From Nannobrachium achirus (Eukaryota > Chordata > Actinopteri > Myctophiformes > Myctophidae): a DNA stretch of 64,000 nucleotides. Below are positions 10,741 to 22,639 of this stretch, piece by piece. The notes beneath the pieces are model-generated. The model was given only the letters and a program-made list of their open reading frames with translations. It was not told where the DNA came from and ran no database searches. The stretch spans positions 16,049,940-16,113,939 of the forward strand of contig OY997652.1 of the NCBI GenBank assembly GCA_963921795.1. Reading direction: 5' to 3'. The translations under genes and the position numbers were made by a program. Numbering within the stretch: position 1 is the first letter of the stretch; each line of letters opens with the position of its first letter.

Positions 10741-13700
10741 CGAGAGGGAGAATCCCAGCAAGGCTGCATTGAGTTGTGCTGACCAGGCTTTCCATGCGGC
10801 TCACAGCCACACAGCCCAGGCCCCACTGCTGGCATTCAGCCACCTGGTGTGTCATCTTTCCATCCCTCCATCAATCCTTTCCCACTGCCTCCTCCATGGC
10901 TCACCCAGCCACTCACTGCTGTTGCTGCTGTGCAGTGCAGTACAGTACAAAGCCATCCAATTGGACAGAGGTCCCACTGGAATCATCTGACCAATTAGTA
11001 ATTCATTCCAAAGTCAATCAACGTTTAATGTGTTCTCTTGTAGTTGTAACATTGCACACTAAACATATTTCATGCATTCTGACTAATCGAATATGAAGAG
11101 ATTGGGAGGGGAAGAGAAAGAGAGAGAGTACAATAGGACGCAAGGGAGGGGGGTTCAGGGGTGTTTTGTGCCGGGAATGAAGAATGACCGAGTGTCGGGC
11201 TGTGTTTGTGTTGTGGCCACTGGCCATAGGCAGGCAAATCCACTGTTTAAAAGGAGAGTTGGGGAAAATACACACAGTGGGCAAGAGACGTAAACCGAGA
11301 GTAAATGATTAAAAGGTTATGGAAAAGTGTGTCTGTGTAGCTGAGCTGGCTAACAAAACGCATACTATAAGCAGCCATACAACACAATTAATACCATGAC
11401 ACCCCACACACAGCTTAGCTAAAACCACAAAGAGCATTATAATGGCCTTTCAACTTGAATCTATAAAGCAACTCCAAAGAGCATGAGCTTCACCTTGAAG
11501 TATTCCAATAATATGGGCAGTTGCTAACAAGTTCAAACTAACAAACAAAAAGTTCTAATATCTGGGAAACCTAAGAGGTTTAGTCCAAAGTAGAACAATG
11601 GAGCACACGGATACAAAGCAATCAAGTTAGCGTATTTTATTAAAGTCTAACGATTCAAGTTTCACTATGGTGTGTCTTCATCAGTCAAAGGTACAGTCTG
11701 TGTCTGTCTAATCTCAGTCTCTAATAACCTACTGGCAAAAAAGCAACAATAAACAGTAGACTAAATACAGATGTCAATCAAGAACACTGCCAATCACAGA
11801 CGATGTTGACAGCTGCTTATATCTGCCTTGTCAAATCTCATAATAGCATATTGGTAGGGCTGTCACGATATGACATTTTACATGACGATTAATTGTCACT
11901 CAAATAATTGGCGATTAACGATTTAATTGTGTTTTTGTCATTGACAATTACATTTCTGTTTGGCTTTTAGACTTTGAAGTTGCACATGGCAGATATGACA
12001 CAAAACCTAAATACACAAAGAAATTACTGACATATTTGACAACTTACTACTTAAAAAATAACATTGATAGTGGATGCGACGCGTTGTGAGCTTGTAGATC
12101 TGCTATTTCCACTATTTTATTTTACTTTAAAAAACTTTTAAAAACTTTTGAAAACATTGTTCAACATGCAAATGTAATAATTGTGACAGCCCTACGTACG
12201 CCTCCTTCAAGCCTCCTCCAAGTTGACTACTGACAACCTGGTGTAGAATCTCTCTGTCCCCCCCTTGTCTGTTTTCCTAACCGACTCACCCAGAGGAAAA
12301 AATGTAGTGCCTTGTTGCTGTAGAGACTGCTACTGAGGGGGAAGAAGACAGTGGTGTAGGCAGCCCAGACTGCTGTCCAAGCTGGGCCGGGCCGGCCAAG
12401 CGAATCCCCTGCTTCCACCAGGCCCCTGGGCCCGACCCGGCTCACTACCATCAGTGCAGTAGCACACCAAATTGCCCAGGGTGGGTCGGAGGGGGGAGGG
12501 AAGGAGGGAGGGAAAGGGGGAGGAGAGGGGTAGGGAGGGAGAAGGTGAGGAACCACTCCCGTCAGTATGCTCCAGACAGAGAAAAGGGGGAAAGAGAATG
12601 CAAAGGAAAAGAGAGCGGGGGACGGAAAAGGGGAGAGAACGGAAGAGAGTTTTAGGGATAAAGCAGGCTGAGAGAAAATGAGAGGCAGGGGGAGAGAAAG
12701 AGAGTGAGGTACCGTAGAGAGGACAAGGGAGGCAAGAGCAGGGGACTGGAGTGGGAGGGTCTGAGTGAAAACTATTGGGAGGGGAATGTGATGGCCAATA
12801 GAAATTGTCCACTAAGCAGCCTTTTCTATATTGTGTTGGCCTGTTTAGTTTCTTTGTTTTCCGCTATCTTTATTAATACATATTATTTGTAATCATACAC
12901 TTGATCTAAGCTAGAGTTTAGGTAATAGGCTTAGACTACATCTTTGCCTTGGTCTACTTGTCCAAGCCGGCCCATTGAGTACTCTCCATTTTTGCAAGTT
13001 CAATGAACAATTGAACTGAGACAATTTAAGGCCCATATAACAGCACTGTTTAATCATAAACACTTCACAAACCCACAAGTGAGCTGAGTAATAATGGCAT
13101 CTACTGCTCCTAATGGTTATGATGGGTAAATGTATCAGAAGAATTTCAGGTATTTGCAAATGTACTTGACAAATACCCCAACAAGAAGTGAAGCTATATC
13201 ACAGGCATGGGAACATACAGTACATACTACATAGCATTGCTGTCGGGGGTGAAACCTTGTACTCTATGTCCAAAACTGTTACTTTTCAGTAAATAGGAAT
13301 AGGAATATAGTTAATGATTTAGTCACAACTTAGCTCTTGTTAACATTTGTCATGTATCAAAACCCAAACACAGAATTAACCACTAAAATAGCAGATCTAG
13401 ACCCTTAAAATGTTTAAATGATTAAAAAGATTTGTACACGTCGCAATATGAGTCTGTGACACGTTGTGAGCTTGCAGATCGTCTATTTTCTTTTTTATAA
13501 CGAAACAGGCCATTACTTTGCAAACAAAATGAATTATTTGGAATACTGGATAATAGTGGATATATATGGTTTCGGCACGACAGCAACGGCAGTCTTACTC
13601 CTCTGTGTGTGTGTGTTTATGTGTGAGTGTGTGTGCATGTAACAAACCATTCCATAATCCACTCCATTTGAGATGGTGTGCCGTCTCTGCTCTTCTCGGC

Positions 13701-16700
13701 TACGCAGATGGCGTCTGGAACCACCAGTAATAAACCCTGTTGCTGATTCACTCTGAGATCTGGGTAAACATGGCTCTGGAACACCTGGAAGAAAGAGAGC
13801 GATAATAATTCACAGGGAGTTAGAGTGCAATTTACAATTTTTTCATCATCAGTGGTTTTACTTTAGTAAAAGTATCAATACTGCAATGTAGAAATATTCT
13901 GTTAAGTAAAAGTCCGGAATTCTAAATATTGTACTTGAGTAAAAGTTCAAAAGTATTGGCATCAAAATGTACTTAAAGTACCAAAAGTAAGATTACTCAC
14001 TATGCAGAATGTCCCGTTTCAAGTGTATACAAATCTTTTGAAAATAGCAGACCTCAAAGCTCACAACACGCTGACACACGTTGCTGGTAGATATTGTCGA
14101 TATTTTTGTTCGACTCTTATACAACAAAGTAGTGCATTCATTCATAAAAATAAAAAAAGGATGATATATGGAGATACAAGGTTGTGATGATAGTAGAATG
14201 TATAGGCTATTGAATTAACAAATGTATATTGTCTAATAGAACGTACTATAGTATTAGTTTGTATCGTTTAGTATAGATTAGTATGGTAGTGTAGTGGAGT
14301 TTATATTGTTTTGTATAGCTTGAAATGCAGTAATTAATTATAATTGCTAGCTTTATGTAACCAAATGTTTACCATATAGGTTTGCAACCTATATGAGACC
14401 TGTCCTATATGATAATAGGGTCGACAACAAGTACACATGCATTTTGGTGGGACTGCAACAAGATATCAAATTCTGGATATCTTCCAAGCCTATGGTACGT
14501 CCTTGTAACTTCACACCGTGGGAAGATTCATAACGGAATTCTCTGAGTGATGGTGTTTGAGTTTTTAGCCATTATAAAATGTATTTGTATAGTTTTACTT
14601 GATCATGTTTTGATAGTGATGGATAGTATGAGAAAAGCAAATGTTTAAAAAAAAAACATGCTTGTTTATATATATTTTTTTTAAGCACTATGAACCTGAC
14701 ATCCTTATTTTTCTTTAGTTAAAATATATAGAATGATCTATAAGCTTACATTGCGGTAAGATCTTGTAGATCAGATTTCTTTTTATATATTTTTGGTTAA
14801 GTTTTATGCAAAGTTGTCTTCACCTGCCAGTAAGTTTCTTTCAAAATAACACTTCAAGATGCCTTTCCTGATCCAATCCTAACTGGATTCAACTCAAGAC
14901 CTTACTTCAAGGCTGCATCAAGCTGCATTCCACATACCAGACAGGCATGTTTTACGGTACTTACAATCATTTCTCAAAGCATACTGTTTGGGTTTATGGG
15001 AGAAACCAAAGCCACTGGATTCCAATCATTTCAGTACGGTATGAAAAACATCTTACAGAGATTTTAATCTTGCTTTAGATATTAAATCTTATTACGTTGT
15101 CTTTTTTTTAATCTTTGTGTTCTAATGCATTTTCTAGTACGTATACGTATAATATTAAATGTCAATACAAAATAGTTTTAATATTTATTTATGAACCAAA
15201 TTAAAACATCCACAACCTATTCGCCGCATAAAAGATGTTTAACCAACACTGACTGACTAAATTATTCAGTTCTATATTTATTTACAATAATATATGGCCA
15301 AAAACAAGACAATGACATAATTTATTGACTGCATATGGACCCACTTAAAGCCTAAATTTCAGTGTCCCTGTTCATGTTGCATCCAATGAAATGTTTCCTG
15401 TTGTAATAACTCAAATAATAATAAATGTAATTGAGAAACAGAATATCTGTTATTGTTATATGGAAAGTTTTTGGCTTTTTCAATATACTTACAGGTAAAT
15501 CTATTTAAAGGGGAAGACCACCCATTTTCAATATTGAACTATGTCATTAATATACCTTAGAGGAGTTGTGTGGAAATAGAAAAAAAGTTCCCTCCCTTCT
15601 GTGTTGCCTAGAACTGGAGGATTGATTTTGGGGTTTGTATTGTAAAGTACAACTTGATGACATCACACATTGTACTTTACAATACTTTTTTAGACTTTTT
15701 TCTATTTCCACACAACTCCTCTAAGTTATATTAATGACATAGTTCAATATTGAAAATGGGTGGTCTTCCTCTTTAAGGTTATTGACAAAGAATACTAGGA
15801 GAGAAGAGTATAGCTAATGCATGTTTCAGCAGCCAACACATTTGCTTAAATTGCTGAAGCTGTGAGTTTCCATGTCTACCACAGGAGGGAGCCATAATTC
15901 CTCAAATAATGCTGAAATCAATAAATCTGCATAACTTCCCATTGAAAAGACTAAGGAAGTGGAACACATGAACAATCCTTCCTGGGCCTCCTGTGTCTTC
16001 TTGTCTTATATTTTGAATACAAAATGTGTGACATTTAACAATGTTTATGTGGTTCAATAATCCAGTAAGTAGTATTTTATTAATAGAAATGTAAGTACAA
16101 CTAAACAATTTTCATAATGCAAACACATTGTTCAATGTTATAGTTTCAGGGCACATTTTCATAATTTAGTGTAGCAAGTGTAGCTCAGAAAACTTTACAG
16201 TGACATATAAAGTATCAACACTCAAGTTGACACGATTGTCCACTTGTTTTAAGTGTATACTAGTATCACAGAACATAACAACCTTCTTAACCAACTCACT
16301 AGTAGTGATGAGAAAACCTGCCAGACAGTGCGGACAGGTGTTATTCATTCCTCCATGTAGCGATGATCTCATGCAGTACAAATCACTAACGACTGCTAAG
16401 GAATGTGTTATCTACTACTTTCAAACTTGCTGTGGGAAAAGGGCAGGTTAGGGAGCATGATTAGTGTGTGCACGCGCGTGTGAGCATGTTTGTGTGCGTG
16501 CGCATCAGCTCATGTCTCCCTAACTAAGGGTTGTTCTTTATGCCTCAGAGCTAATGTTGTGTAGTCCTAGGAAGTCAGACAGGCAGCAGGTCTTGACAGG
16601 TTTTCTCAAAATAGTCTTCCTTCTCCTGCAATGTATAACCCATGTAGGCATGTATACATGAGGAAGTAAGCAGCAATGCTATGAAACAACTCTTTCTTGT

Positions 16701-19700
16701 TGGAATACTAATACTGTCAATCATAGAATGATATCCAGACTGACGCTGCCTTTTGAAGTATTACAACTGTCAGTAAATAATGCAACTGAACTAAGTTTGC
16801 CTACCCTAGGTCAAAGTGCATAATTACAGTAGTTAAGTGTAAATACAAAAGAAAAATGCATTACTATACAAGGTTCCCACACATTCTTACCAATTCATTT
16901 CCAAAACTTTTCCAGAATATTTAACCCAATTTCCAGGACTATATAACAATAATTCAGCTCAATAACAGGTAGCTTACTCCTATGCGCAATGCCCAAAGAC
17001 AGTGTTTGCCAGTGGTTCTCAACCTTTTCAGGCCATGACCCCCGAAATAATCATTGTTTTAACTGGGGACCCGGCACCCTGACAAGCACTAAGTTGAGGA
17101 ATTTTGCATAACACTGTTCTATTGTGAAAATAGCAGATCTACATGCTCACAACACCTCGCAACGCCGGGCGTTGTGAGCATGTAGATCGGCTATTTTCAC
17201 AATTTCTGCCTCTAATATTTGACAATTTGGTGCATGTTTCATTTGTAATTTCAGAGGTATTAGCAAAATCTGACTATAATAATGTCATTTATAATTCATT
17301 GTGGATAGTAGCTAATACTTATGTACTTAAGTACAATGACGCTCATTGTGTTATTAACATTAACATTTAATGCAATATATTAAGCACTCATGACAACCTC
17401 ACCATTGTGAGTTTAGACTGGAGTGTACAAAAGCCACTAATATTGCATCTGAGACCAAGCATGTCAGAAGTAAAAGCTTGCAATATCTCAATGCTTCTAG
17501 GTTCCACTTGGCTATTGCAGTCCAATTAACGGATTCAACTAGCATGTTCAATTATCCATTCCAACTCAGACAAATGTAACCAAGTGGTCCCTCGGTTACA
17601 TTTGTACACTCAAGGTTTAAATTAATACTGTGAGGATTTTAATGTATCTAACAAGTGACAACGCTGCCCTGAGTGCGAGTGAAGTAAGTAGCCGAGAAGA
17701 CCCCCAGGGCTCTGGAAGGAGTTGGTGGGGACGGTGTTACACTTATAGCTCTAGACAGGCCTGGTTAGATCAAGCACACTCTGAGAGAAAGAGCGAGAAC
17801 AATTGAAAGACACGCATGGTGTAAGACGGGAGATAGGGACATTTGATCCTGCATGAGTATGTGAATATGACAGATACTGAAAGAGTAAGTGATAAGAGAG
17901 TTCCACAACTGAACTCCTCCAAGTACAACTTTAGTATACCAGGGTGGGTCAGTCTAGTAAAGACAAGCTCAAATGTACCATTGGACATTCTTAAAGCTTC
18001 CTGTCCCCCACTTGCCCCCAATAGCCATAAATTATAACTTCCAGTAGAGGGTGCTAATATGCGGAGGTTACGTCTCTCCTGGAGTTATAACGCAGAGTAA
18101 AATAGCTCTCGCTGGTTGAGCCTCCATGTCCCTAATCGCCTCAAAACATGTTTAAATCATGAAGTTGCTCACCTCATCGTCGAAACAGCTTTATATCTAC
18201 CGATGAGCCCACTCGTTGGCATGTGTTAGTCCATATGTTTCTAATAAATTAATGTTTACTAAAACTTCTCTGAGACTCGCGTTTCCTCGTCGGAATGTTT
18301 CCGCATACAGAGCGCTTCAGAACTACAGAACGTTGGAATACTTCCGCATACAAAAACGTCATGTCCTAGTATGAGCAAATCGCAACGGCGATCAACGTCA
18401 CGTGATATGTAGCCTCGCGTAGCCAGGCTTTTACTCATCTCGCGTGATATGTTCGGCCATTTTACCCAAGCAGTTCAAAAACAAGGAAAGCGATGAGACT
18501 CAAAGAAGTTTTAGTAAACATTAATTTATTAGAAACATATGGACTACTAACACATGCCAACGAGTGGGCTCATCGGTAGATATAAAGCTGTTTCGACGAT
18601 GAGGTGAGCAACTTCATGATTTAAACATGTTTTGAGGCGATTAGGGACATGGAGGCTCAACCAGCGAGAGCTATTTTACTCTGCGTTATAACTCCAGGAG
18701 AGACGTAACCTCCGCATATTAGCACCCTCTACTGGAAGTTATAATTTATGGCTATGCCCCCAACATTCAGCCACAGCAGGGAAGGTTGGAACTCCTCGTC
18801 TATCTCCCCATCCTCAAGTTAAACTCAGACAGTCTCCCCAGAGATTTCAGATAACAGGCTTCCTATCTCTGACCTTATCTAATGGATGACAACAGGCATC
18901 TCCTGTAAAGCGCTTTGGATCAAAAGCGCTATATACATTTACCATTTACGATTTTTAACAACTTTCAACCTGGCATGATTGATTGATTGACTGAATGAAT
19001 ACTTTATTAGAAGTTCTCAGGTAAAGTACAGGACAGTACAGTTCAGATACAAGGTCTACTAAAAGTATTTAAACCATATGAAAGCACAATGACTTGTTTG
19101 CATTGGGGTCTTTCTGTACTGAATTCATAAGTCCTGATTGACATGTCCGGGCATGTCATTCTTTACAGGCGTGGGGAAAAAAATCTAAATGTTCAAAAAT
19201 AGTGGAAATACCATAAAGCTTTGTGAGACACAGACATATTAATGATGAAGATTAAAATAGGGCTTAAGTGATCATCAGTTTCTGGACTAAATGGTTGATA
19301 TCCCTCTCCCAAGACATTACACTCAGACTTTAATTGGCCACAAATAAATACTTACAGCATGTAATTGGTCTGCATGGCCTTGTATATGCAGCTGTTTAAA
19401 ATGTAATTACATGCATATTAAATTGTTATGCATGTAATTGGATGATTTATTCTGGAAATCAACTCTCTACTATATTGTATCCTGTCTGGTGTCTATGTGC
19501 ATGACATCCTTTCATGACAATTATGAATTCAAGAATCTCTCATGATTCATTATCTAATCTTTTTAGTTAAACATCATCACATTGAAGTCCTGAGATCATA
19601 TTAGATATTATGATTCCAAGTTCCAACTGTGGCTTATTGTTGATGTTTTGGAACTCTAGCCTAACAAACATTCATTTTGAAAAAGATGGGAATGTTAAGA

Positions 19701-20594
19701 GACTTTGATCTGTTTAACCGTGCTCTTACTTGGCTTTTGGAGCTGTGGAGACTCCAGCGCCAGAGATTCAATGGACCGAACACGACTCTGCTGTGGTGGC
19801 TGCTTCCCGACGTGGACCTGCTGGTCAGACCGATAGCAGCCTCCTCCTCCTCCCTCTGGTCCAACGACGGGGATCCGCTCCAGACTCCTTCCACTTCTTT
19901 CGAACCCCGCGTTGAATTTGTACCGCGATGTTGGTGGTCCGCATGCTGGGAACCCACCGCGGTCGTCCTCGTGTCTGGCCCGACTCTGGAGCGAGGACGC
20001 GCGGCTCTGGTGCTGCTGCGGCGGCGGCTGTGTGTTGGTCACATTGCTCGGCCCCAAGGGCCGAACCTTGTTCTCAACTCGCGTACCGACGTTGCATGCT
20101 GAAAGTGGGGCAGGTTTTTGCAGATGCTGCTGCTGCTTGGAATGCGGCTGGCTCTGTTGTTGCGGGTGCACGGCGGCGTGGGTCTTGACAACGTGACGGT
20201 TCTCTGGGTTGAGCATCGAATATCGCAGCCCCGCAACAAACCGCTCAAAAGTCAGGCAGCCATGCGGCGGGGCGACCCGCCTCAAGCACTCCAACACCCC
20301 GCCGGGCAGGTCCTGCGTGCCCGCGCCCTGCCAGCGGCTCTCGATCTCCGAGATGTGGACATAGCCTCTTTGGCCATCATCTAAAATGTCAAAGAGGGTC
20401 CTCAAGCTGTGCAGGAATGCCTTCGGCAGTCCATCTGTTGAATACTCCGTCTCCTTTGGTTGCATTTTGACAGGTTTAAAACGATCTCCTCCCTTGCCTT
20501 GGTGGAAGTCTTCTTTTCTTGATCCAGTTCTACTATATATTGTCGATGACCCGTTGAATGTGCAGCCCTGACCGTCAGTCGCTATTAAAGCCAT
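8256..20594 (-). CDS. sapcd2: sapcd2 gene: suppressor APC domain-containing protein 2, six coding exons
   Basis: Join of 20594-19730, 13784-13648, 10001-9855, 9716-9615, 9235-9131 and 8384-8256: 1,485 nt, 494 residues. Every junction has GT/AG borders and keeps phase. SAPCD2 is a cortical and spindle-associated protein that in vertebrates affects spindle orientation through the LGN/GPSM2 polarity machinery. The N-terminal EF-hand-like block (about residues 54-128, with LRTLFDILDD and GYVHISEIESRWQG) and the coiled-coil/suppressor-APC half (RRHTISNGVDYGM, LKQMKELEQEKD, EVTEKSERITQLEQEK, C-terminal MDSTFI) match human SAPCD2 as I recall it (394 aa); the middle is low-complexity, Q/S/P-rich and longer. 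The start is ambiguous: ATG at 20594, or ATG at 20465 (residue 44, MQPKETEY) with a better -3 A. Confidence 0.95.
8959..9114. mobile_element. hAT-like MITE (CAGTGGTGGAAAGTAAC family) in sapcd2 intron 5
   Basis: 156 bp with inverted ends CAGTGGTGGAAAGTA / TACTTTTTACCACTG. It is flanked by ATGGAATGTCAC and ATGGAATGACAC (8947-8958 and 9115-9126), a target-site-like direct repeat with one mismatch. Confidence 0.75.
9131..9235 (-). CDS. sapcd2: sapcd2 coding exon 5
   Basis: 35 codons, Pro/Ser-rich start then AIQRLKDQNRLLTQ. Donor GTAGGT. The acceptor may be the AG at 9237-9236 (used here) or the AG three bases earlier, which would add one Gln. A hAT-like MITE begins 16 bases into the following intron. 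Confidence 0.9.
9615..9716 (-). CDS. sapcd2: sapcd2 coding exon 4
   Basis: 34 codons, DLFTEASQSR to SDLISCSGM, acceptor TCTTCTACCAG, donor GTAAGT. It matches the LLPKVQEVARCL region of human SAPCD2. Confidence 0.93.
9855..10001 (-). CDS. sapcd2: sapcd2 coding exon 3 (coiled coil)
   Basis: 49 codons in phase 0 starting LKQMKELEQEKD and ending GQSNQCT. Acceptor CATCTGTCCCAG, donor GTAGGT. Heptad-like charged helix; the VERARDWYQ block matches the human protein. Confidence 0.94.
10658..10740. repeat. (TG)n followed by (AG)n microsatellite
   Basis: About 69 bases of TG and 14 of AG within sapcd2 intron 2. It generates spurious His-Thr and Val-Cys reading frames. Confidence 0.97.
11856..12193. 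mobile_element. MITE with perfect 11-bp inverted ends AGGGCTGTCAC, intron 2 of sapcd2
   Basis: 338 bp; ends AGGGCTGTCAC and GTGACAGCCCT. It carries one arm (12081-12109) of the GATCTACAAGCTCACAA palindromic module. Related sequence seems to recur around 26.25-26.95 kb. Confidence 0.7.
12480..12780. repeat. Purine-rich (G/A) tract
   Basis: About 300 bases strongly biased to purines on the plus strand, in sapcd2 intron 2. The long Pro/Ser-rich minus-strand frame here is a product of composition. Confidence 0.85.
13238..13585. mobile_element. MITE with TGCTGTCG...CGACAGCA ends
   Basis: About 350 bp; terminal inverted repeats of about 18 bp (GCTGTCGGGGGTGAAACC against GCTGTCGTGCCGAAACC). It holds both arms (13385-13400, 13456-13490) of the palindromic module. 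It ends about 60 bp before sapcd2 exon 2. Confidence 0.6.
13648..13784 (-). CDS. sapcd2: sapcd2 coding exon 2
   Basis: 137 nt. Acceptor CTTTCTTCCAG, first two bases GT complete the split Ser codon 289, then 45 codons ending RRHTISNGVDYGM; donor GTTTGT. The RRHTI.(S/N)GVD block is a strongly conserved SAPCD motif. Too short and split to be seen as a long frame; found by translation of the flanked segment. Confidence 0.92.
13846..14110. mobile_element. Degenerate hAT-like MITE (CAGTGGT / AGTAAAAGT family) with palindromic module
   Basis: The left part matches the family at 8959 and 33080 (tracts such as TTCTGTTAAGTAAAAGTCCGG). The palindromic module lies at 14036-14107. The right end is not clear. 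Confidence 0.5.
15505..15776. mobile_element. TTAA-flanked foldback MITE
   Basis: TTAA at both ends (15505-15508, 15773-15776), ends AGGGGAAGACC / GGTCTTCCTCTT. Arms pair over most of their length; one arm lacks a block present in the copy at 63700. Confidence 0.8.
17016..17210. mobile_element. Truncated hAT/Charlie-like MITE (CAGTGGTTCTCAACC) with near-perfect hairpin
   Basis: The left end starts CAGTGGTTCTCAACC; the matching right end is not visible. The palindromic module is at 17121-17203: two 33-base arms with one mismatch, loop 17 bases. Confidence 0.65.
18022..18754. mobile_element. MULE-like foldback element with perfect 9-bp target duplication
   Basis: Ends TAGCCATAAATTATAACTTC and its inverse. 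Arms of about 250-270 bp pair almost perfectly around a loop of about 210 bp. Flanks TGCCCCCAA at 18013-18021 and 18755-18763 are identical. Long inverted repeats with a 9-bp duplication fit the Mutator/MULE superfamily. Intron 1 of sapcd2. Confidence 0.85.
18900..18955 (+). mobile_element. L2-type LINE/SINE 3' tail fragment
   Basis: CTGTAAAGCGCTTTGGATC...AAAGCGCTATATACATTTA is the familiar L2-like 3' end. Confidence 0.6.
18975..19065 (-). mobile_element. LINE 3' tail-like fragment with ATTGA-type repeat end
   Basis: Begins GATTGATTGATTGACTGAATG then TACTTTATTAGAAG; resembles the tail at 22640. Family uncertain. Confidence 0.35.
19730..20594 (-). CDS. sapcd2: sapcd2 coding exon 1
   Basis: Encodes residues 1-288 plus one base of codon 289. 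It carries the conserved EF-hand-like N-terminal domain and then a long Gln/His/Ser-rich linker. The donor is A|GTAAGAG (GT at 19729-19728). GC-rich coding compared with the AT-rich surroundings. Confidence 0.93.
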
Positions 20595-20989
20595 ATGGAG
20601 TTATCAATAGTTTATAATTCGGGAAGAGTTTATACAACAGAAATGTCGCTCAAAGTTATTATAGCATACCGATCGATTGCCGAATTGTATAAACTATTGT
20701 TGGAAAAAACAAAGACTTGCTCTTTACAGGGAAATTGTTGAATGAAAATTCTGCCCTTTCTCGCCGAAACTCTCTCTTCTCTTCCAACCTAGTTCTACTA
20801 GCTCCGCAGGTCGATCGATGCATTCAATCTATTCTGTTCTTGCGGGCCCGCCCTTCAAGCGACAGCGATAGACTGGGATCAATTAAATTAACACGTTGCA
20901 GATCCGGTCGAGGACGGACACGGAAACGGTCCGTGTGTGTGCATGTATACGCGCGTGAATCACCAGATTCAGTAGGCGCGTTCTAGACC

Positions 20990-21170
20990 GGATCTGAGCT
21001 TTGAACAGTGAATAGGAACCAGGCTTTACACATGTCCCGAAGACAGCCTGGTGACGTGCCGTTACGTCAGCGCACATTCACACTCGCACTTTCAATCATT
21101 GGTCACGGTGAGCGGCTGCCGTGCGCCTATTGGCGGAGGCGTGTGTATGGCAGAGGTTTGAGTTGGGCTT
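20990..21170 (-). promoter_or_regulatory. sapcd2: sapcd2 promoter region: paired CCAAT boxes and CRE-like site
   Basis: In gene orientation CCAAT boxes lie at 21133-21129 and 21102-21098 (31 bp apart) and TGACGTAA at 21069-21062. A pair of NF-Y boxes about three helical turns apart is typical of cell-cycle genes, which suits SAPCD2; a TTTGAA/TTCAAA element at 20999-21004 could be a CHR. No TATA box is obvious. Location about 400-550 bases upstream of the first ATG. Confidence 0.45.
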
Positions 21171-21419
21171 TTGTTATTCTCAAATCTGAGACGTTGGTTA
21201 TATTCACACTTCTGGATTCATATTCCAATCCACCCACACCCATGCATACTGCATAGTCCTTAAGTAGATGGGTAGGTAGGCCTATGTGTATTCTTATATG
21301 GGCAGGCATGTACTGTGCATGTGTGTGTGTGTATGTGAATGAGTGAGTAGAGTTGTATTTTAATAATTTATGCTGTTATATTATGTGTTGTTTTATCACT
21401 AATGTAATGTCTTGTAATG

Positions 21420-21500
21420 TAATGTTATGTTCTTATGGACTCTTGGAAGGTTAGCCCAATGGGCTAAAAGAGATCCAAATAAAATCAAATCAAATCACAC
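21420..21500 (+). mobile_element. LINE 3' tail-like fragment ending in ATCAA repeats
   Basis: AAAAGAGATCCAAATAAAAT followed by CAAATCAAATC; resembles LINE 3' ends. Family uncertain. Confidence 0.4.
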
Positions 21501-21822
21501 CCATGAGAAAATATTGAAACAGTACCTTAAAACCGTATGAATTCACAGTTTTACACCTGAACTCTCTTTACCACCAATATGCCATAATGCCAGTGATCTG
21601 ATCACTATGTCAACAATCAACGATCAAGGCCTGTCAAATATCTAGTTTTAAACACATATAACAGTGTTATGACACGCCTAAAGTGAGAGGCGTAAAGACT
21701 GCAAAAGTCTAGTCTGTTCTGTGTTCAAAACAAAGATGATATCTTTGTTTTGGTTATTTTCTTTATAATTTTCATTCTAAACAAAGAGGCAGTAGTAGTC
21801 TACTAGCATAGCCTACATGCTG

Positions 21823-22023
21823 GGCCCTATTTTCGTCCATGCTCTAAACCTCTTAAACTTCTTTGCCTTTTTTACTATTTTGAAAAACATTTTTAAATAC
21901 TTAGCTGATCTACATCGACACGTTGTGAGCTTGTAGATCAGCTATTTGAACTATTTAAAAACGTTTTTCAAAATAGTAAAAGTTTAGTGGTTTAGGGTTT
22001 AGCATGGATGAAAATATAGGTCC
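21823..22023. mobile_element. Foldback MITE (CCTATTTTCGTCCATGCT ends) with palindromic module at its centre
   Basis: The arms pair over about 75 bp. The central 21903-21952 part is the GATCTACA...TTGTGAGCTTGTAGATC module. Confidence 0.65.
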
Positions 22024-22151
22024 TGATGTCTCATACAGTCACACAAATTCACAACAGACTAGCTGTCTGTAGTGTCTGAATCTGTCACTTACACACAGGC
22101 ATGCAAATTCACAACACACACAAAACATGCGTGCACATGCACACACATGTA

Positions 22152-22170
22152 CGCACACACACACACACAT

Positions 22171-22239
<69 letters not shown>

Positions 22240-22272
22240 AACTATTCAATTGTTGTAGTCCTGTGAAACTTA

Positions 22273-22308
<36 letters not shown>
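22152..22308. repeat. (CA)n and adjacent (GT)n microsatellites
   Basis: CA-rich 22152-22235 and GT-rich 22274-22308; together they can pair as an inverted repeat. Confidence 0.95.
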
Positions 22309-22311
<3 letters not shown>

Positions 22312-22639
22312 CCTCACATGCTCTTTCACAGGACCTCAGCGATTAAGTTTCACTGTTTCATGCTTTTAGTGTGTTCTTAAACCCACTACCTTCCTAGACG
22401 GCAATACAGTAATTTCTTCCTTTAAAATGGTTATTGTATCATATCATCTTCAAACGTGGCCTGTATTTCAACAGAGAGGAAGTGACAGCAATTATAATTA
22501 TTTCAAAAAGAGCATTCTCAACTCTTCCTTGATCTCAATTGTTGCACCAATCAATCCTGCATCTGTGATTCAGTGTGTACCCACTGATGAGATTAGATTC
22601 ACAATGTGCCAGAGGGCTGCATTGAATAGATTTGTTTCA

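Noticed and set aside
10460-10990. Long frames rich in His-Thr and Val-Cys repeats
   Set aside because: They are translations of the (TG)n/(CA)n microsatellite; the same holds at 22039-22346 and 35246-35625.
12227-12812. Pro/Ser-rich minus-strand frames of 109 and 160 codons
   Set aside because: Composition of the purine-rich tract explains them; no homology, no splice context.
19677-20384. Several plus-strand frames opposite sapcd2 exon 1
   Set aside because: GC-rich antisense shadows of a verified exon.
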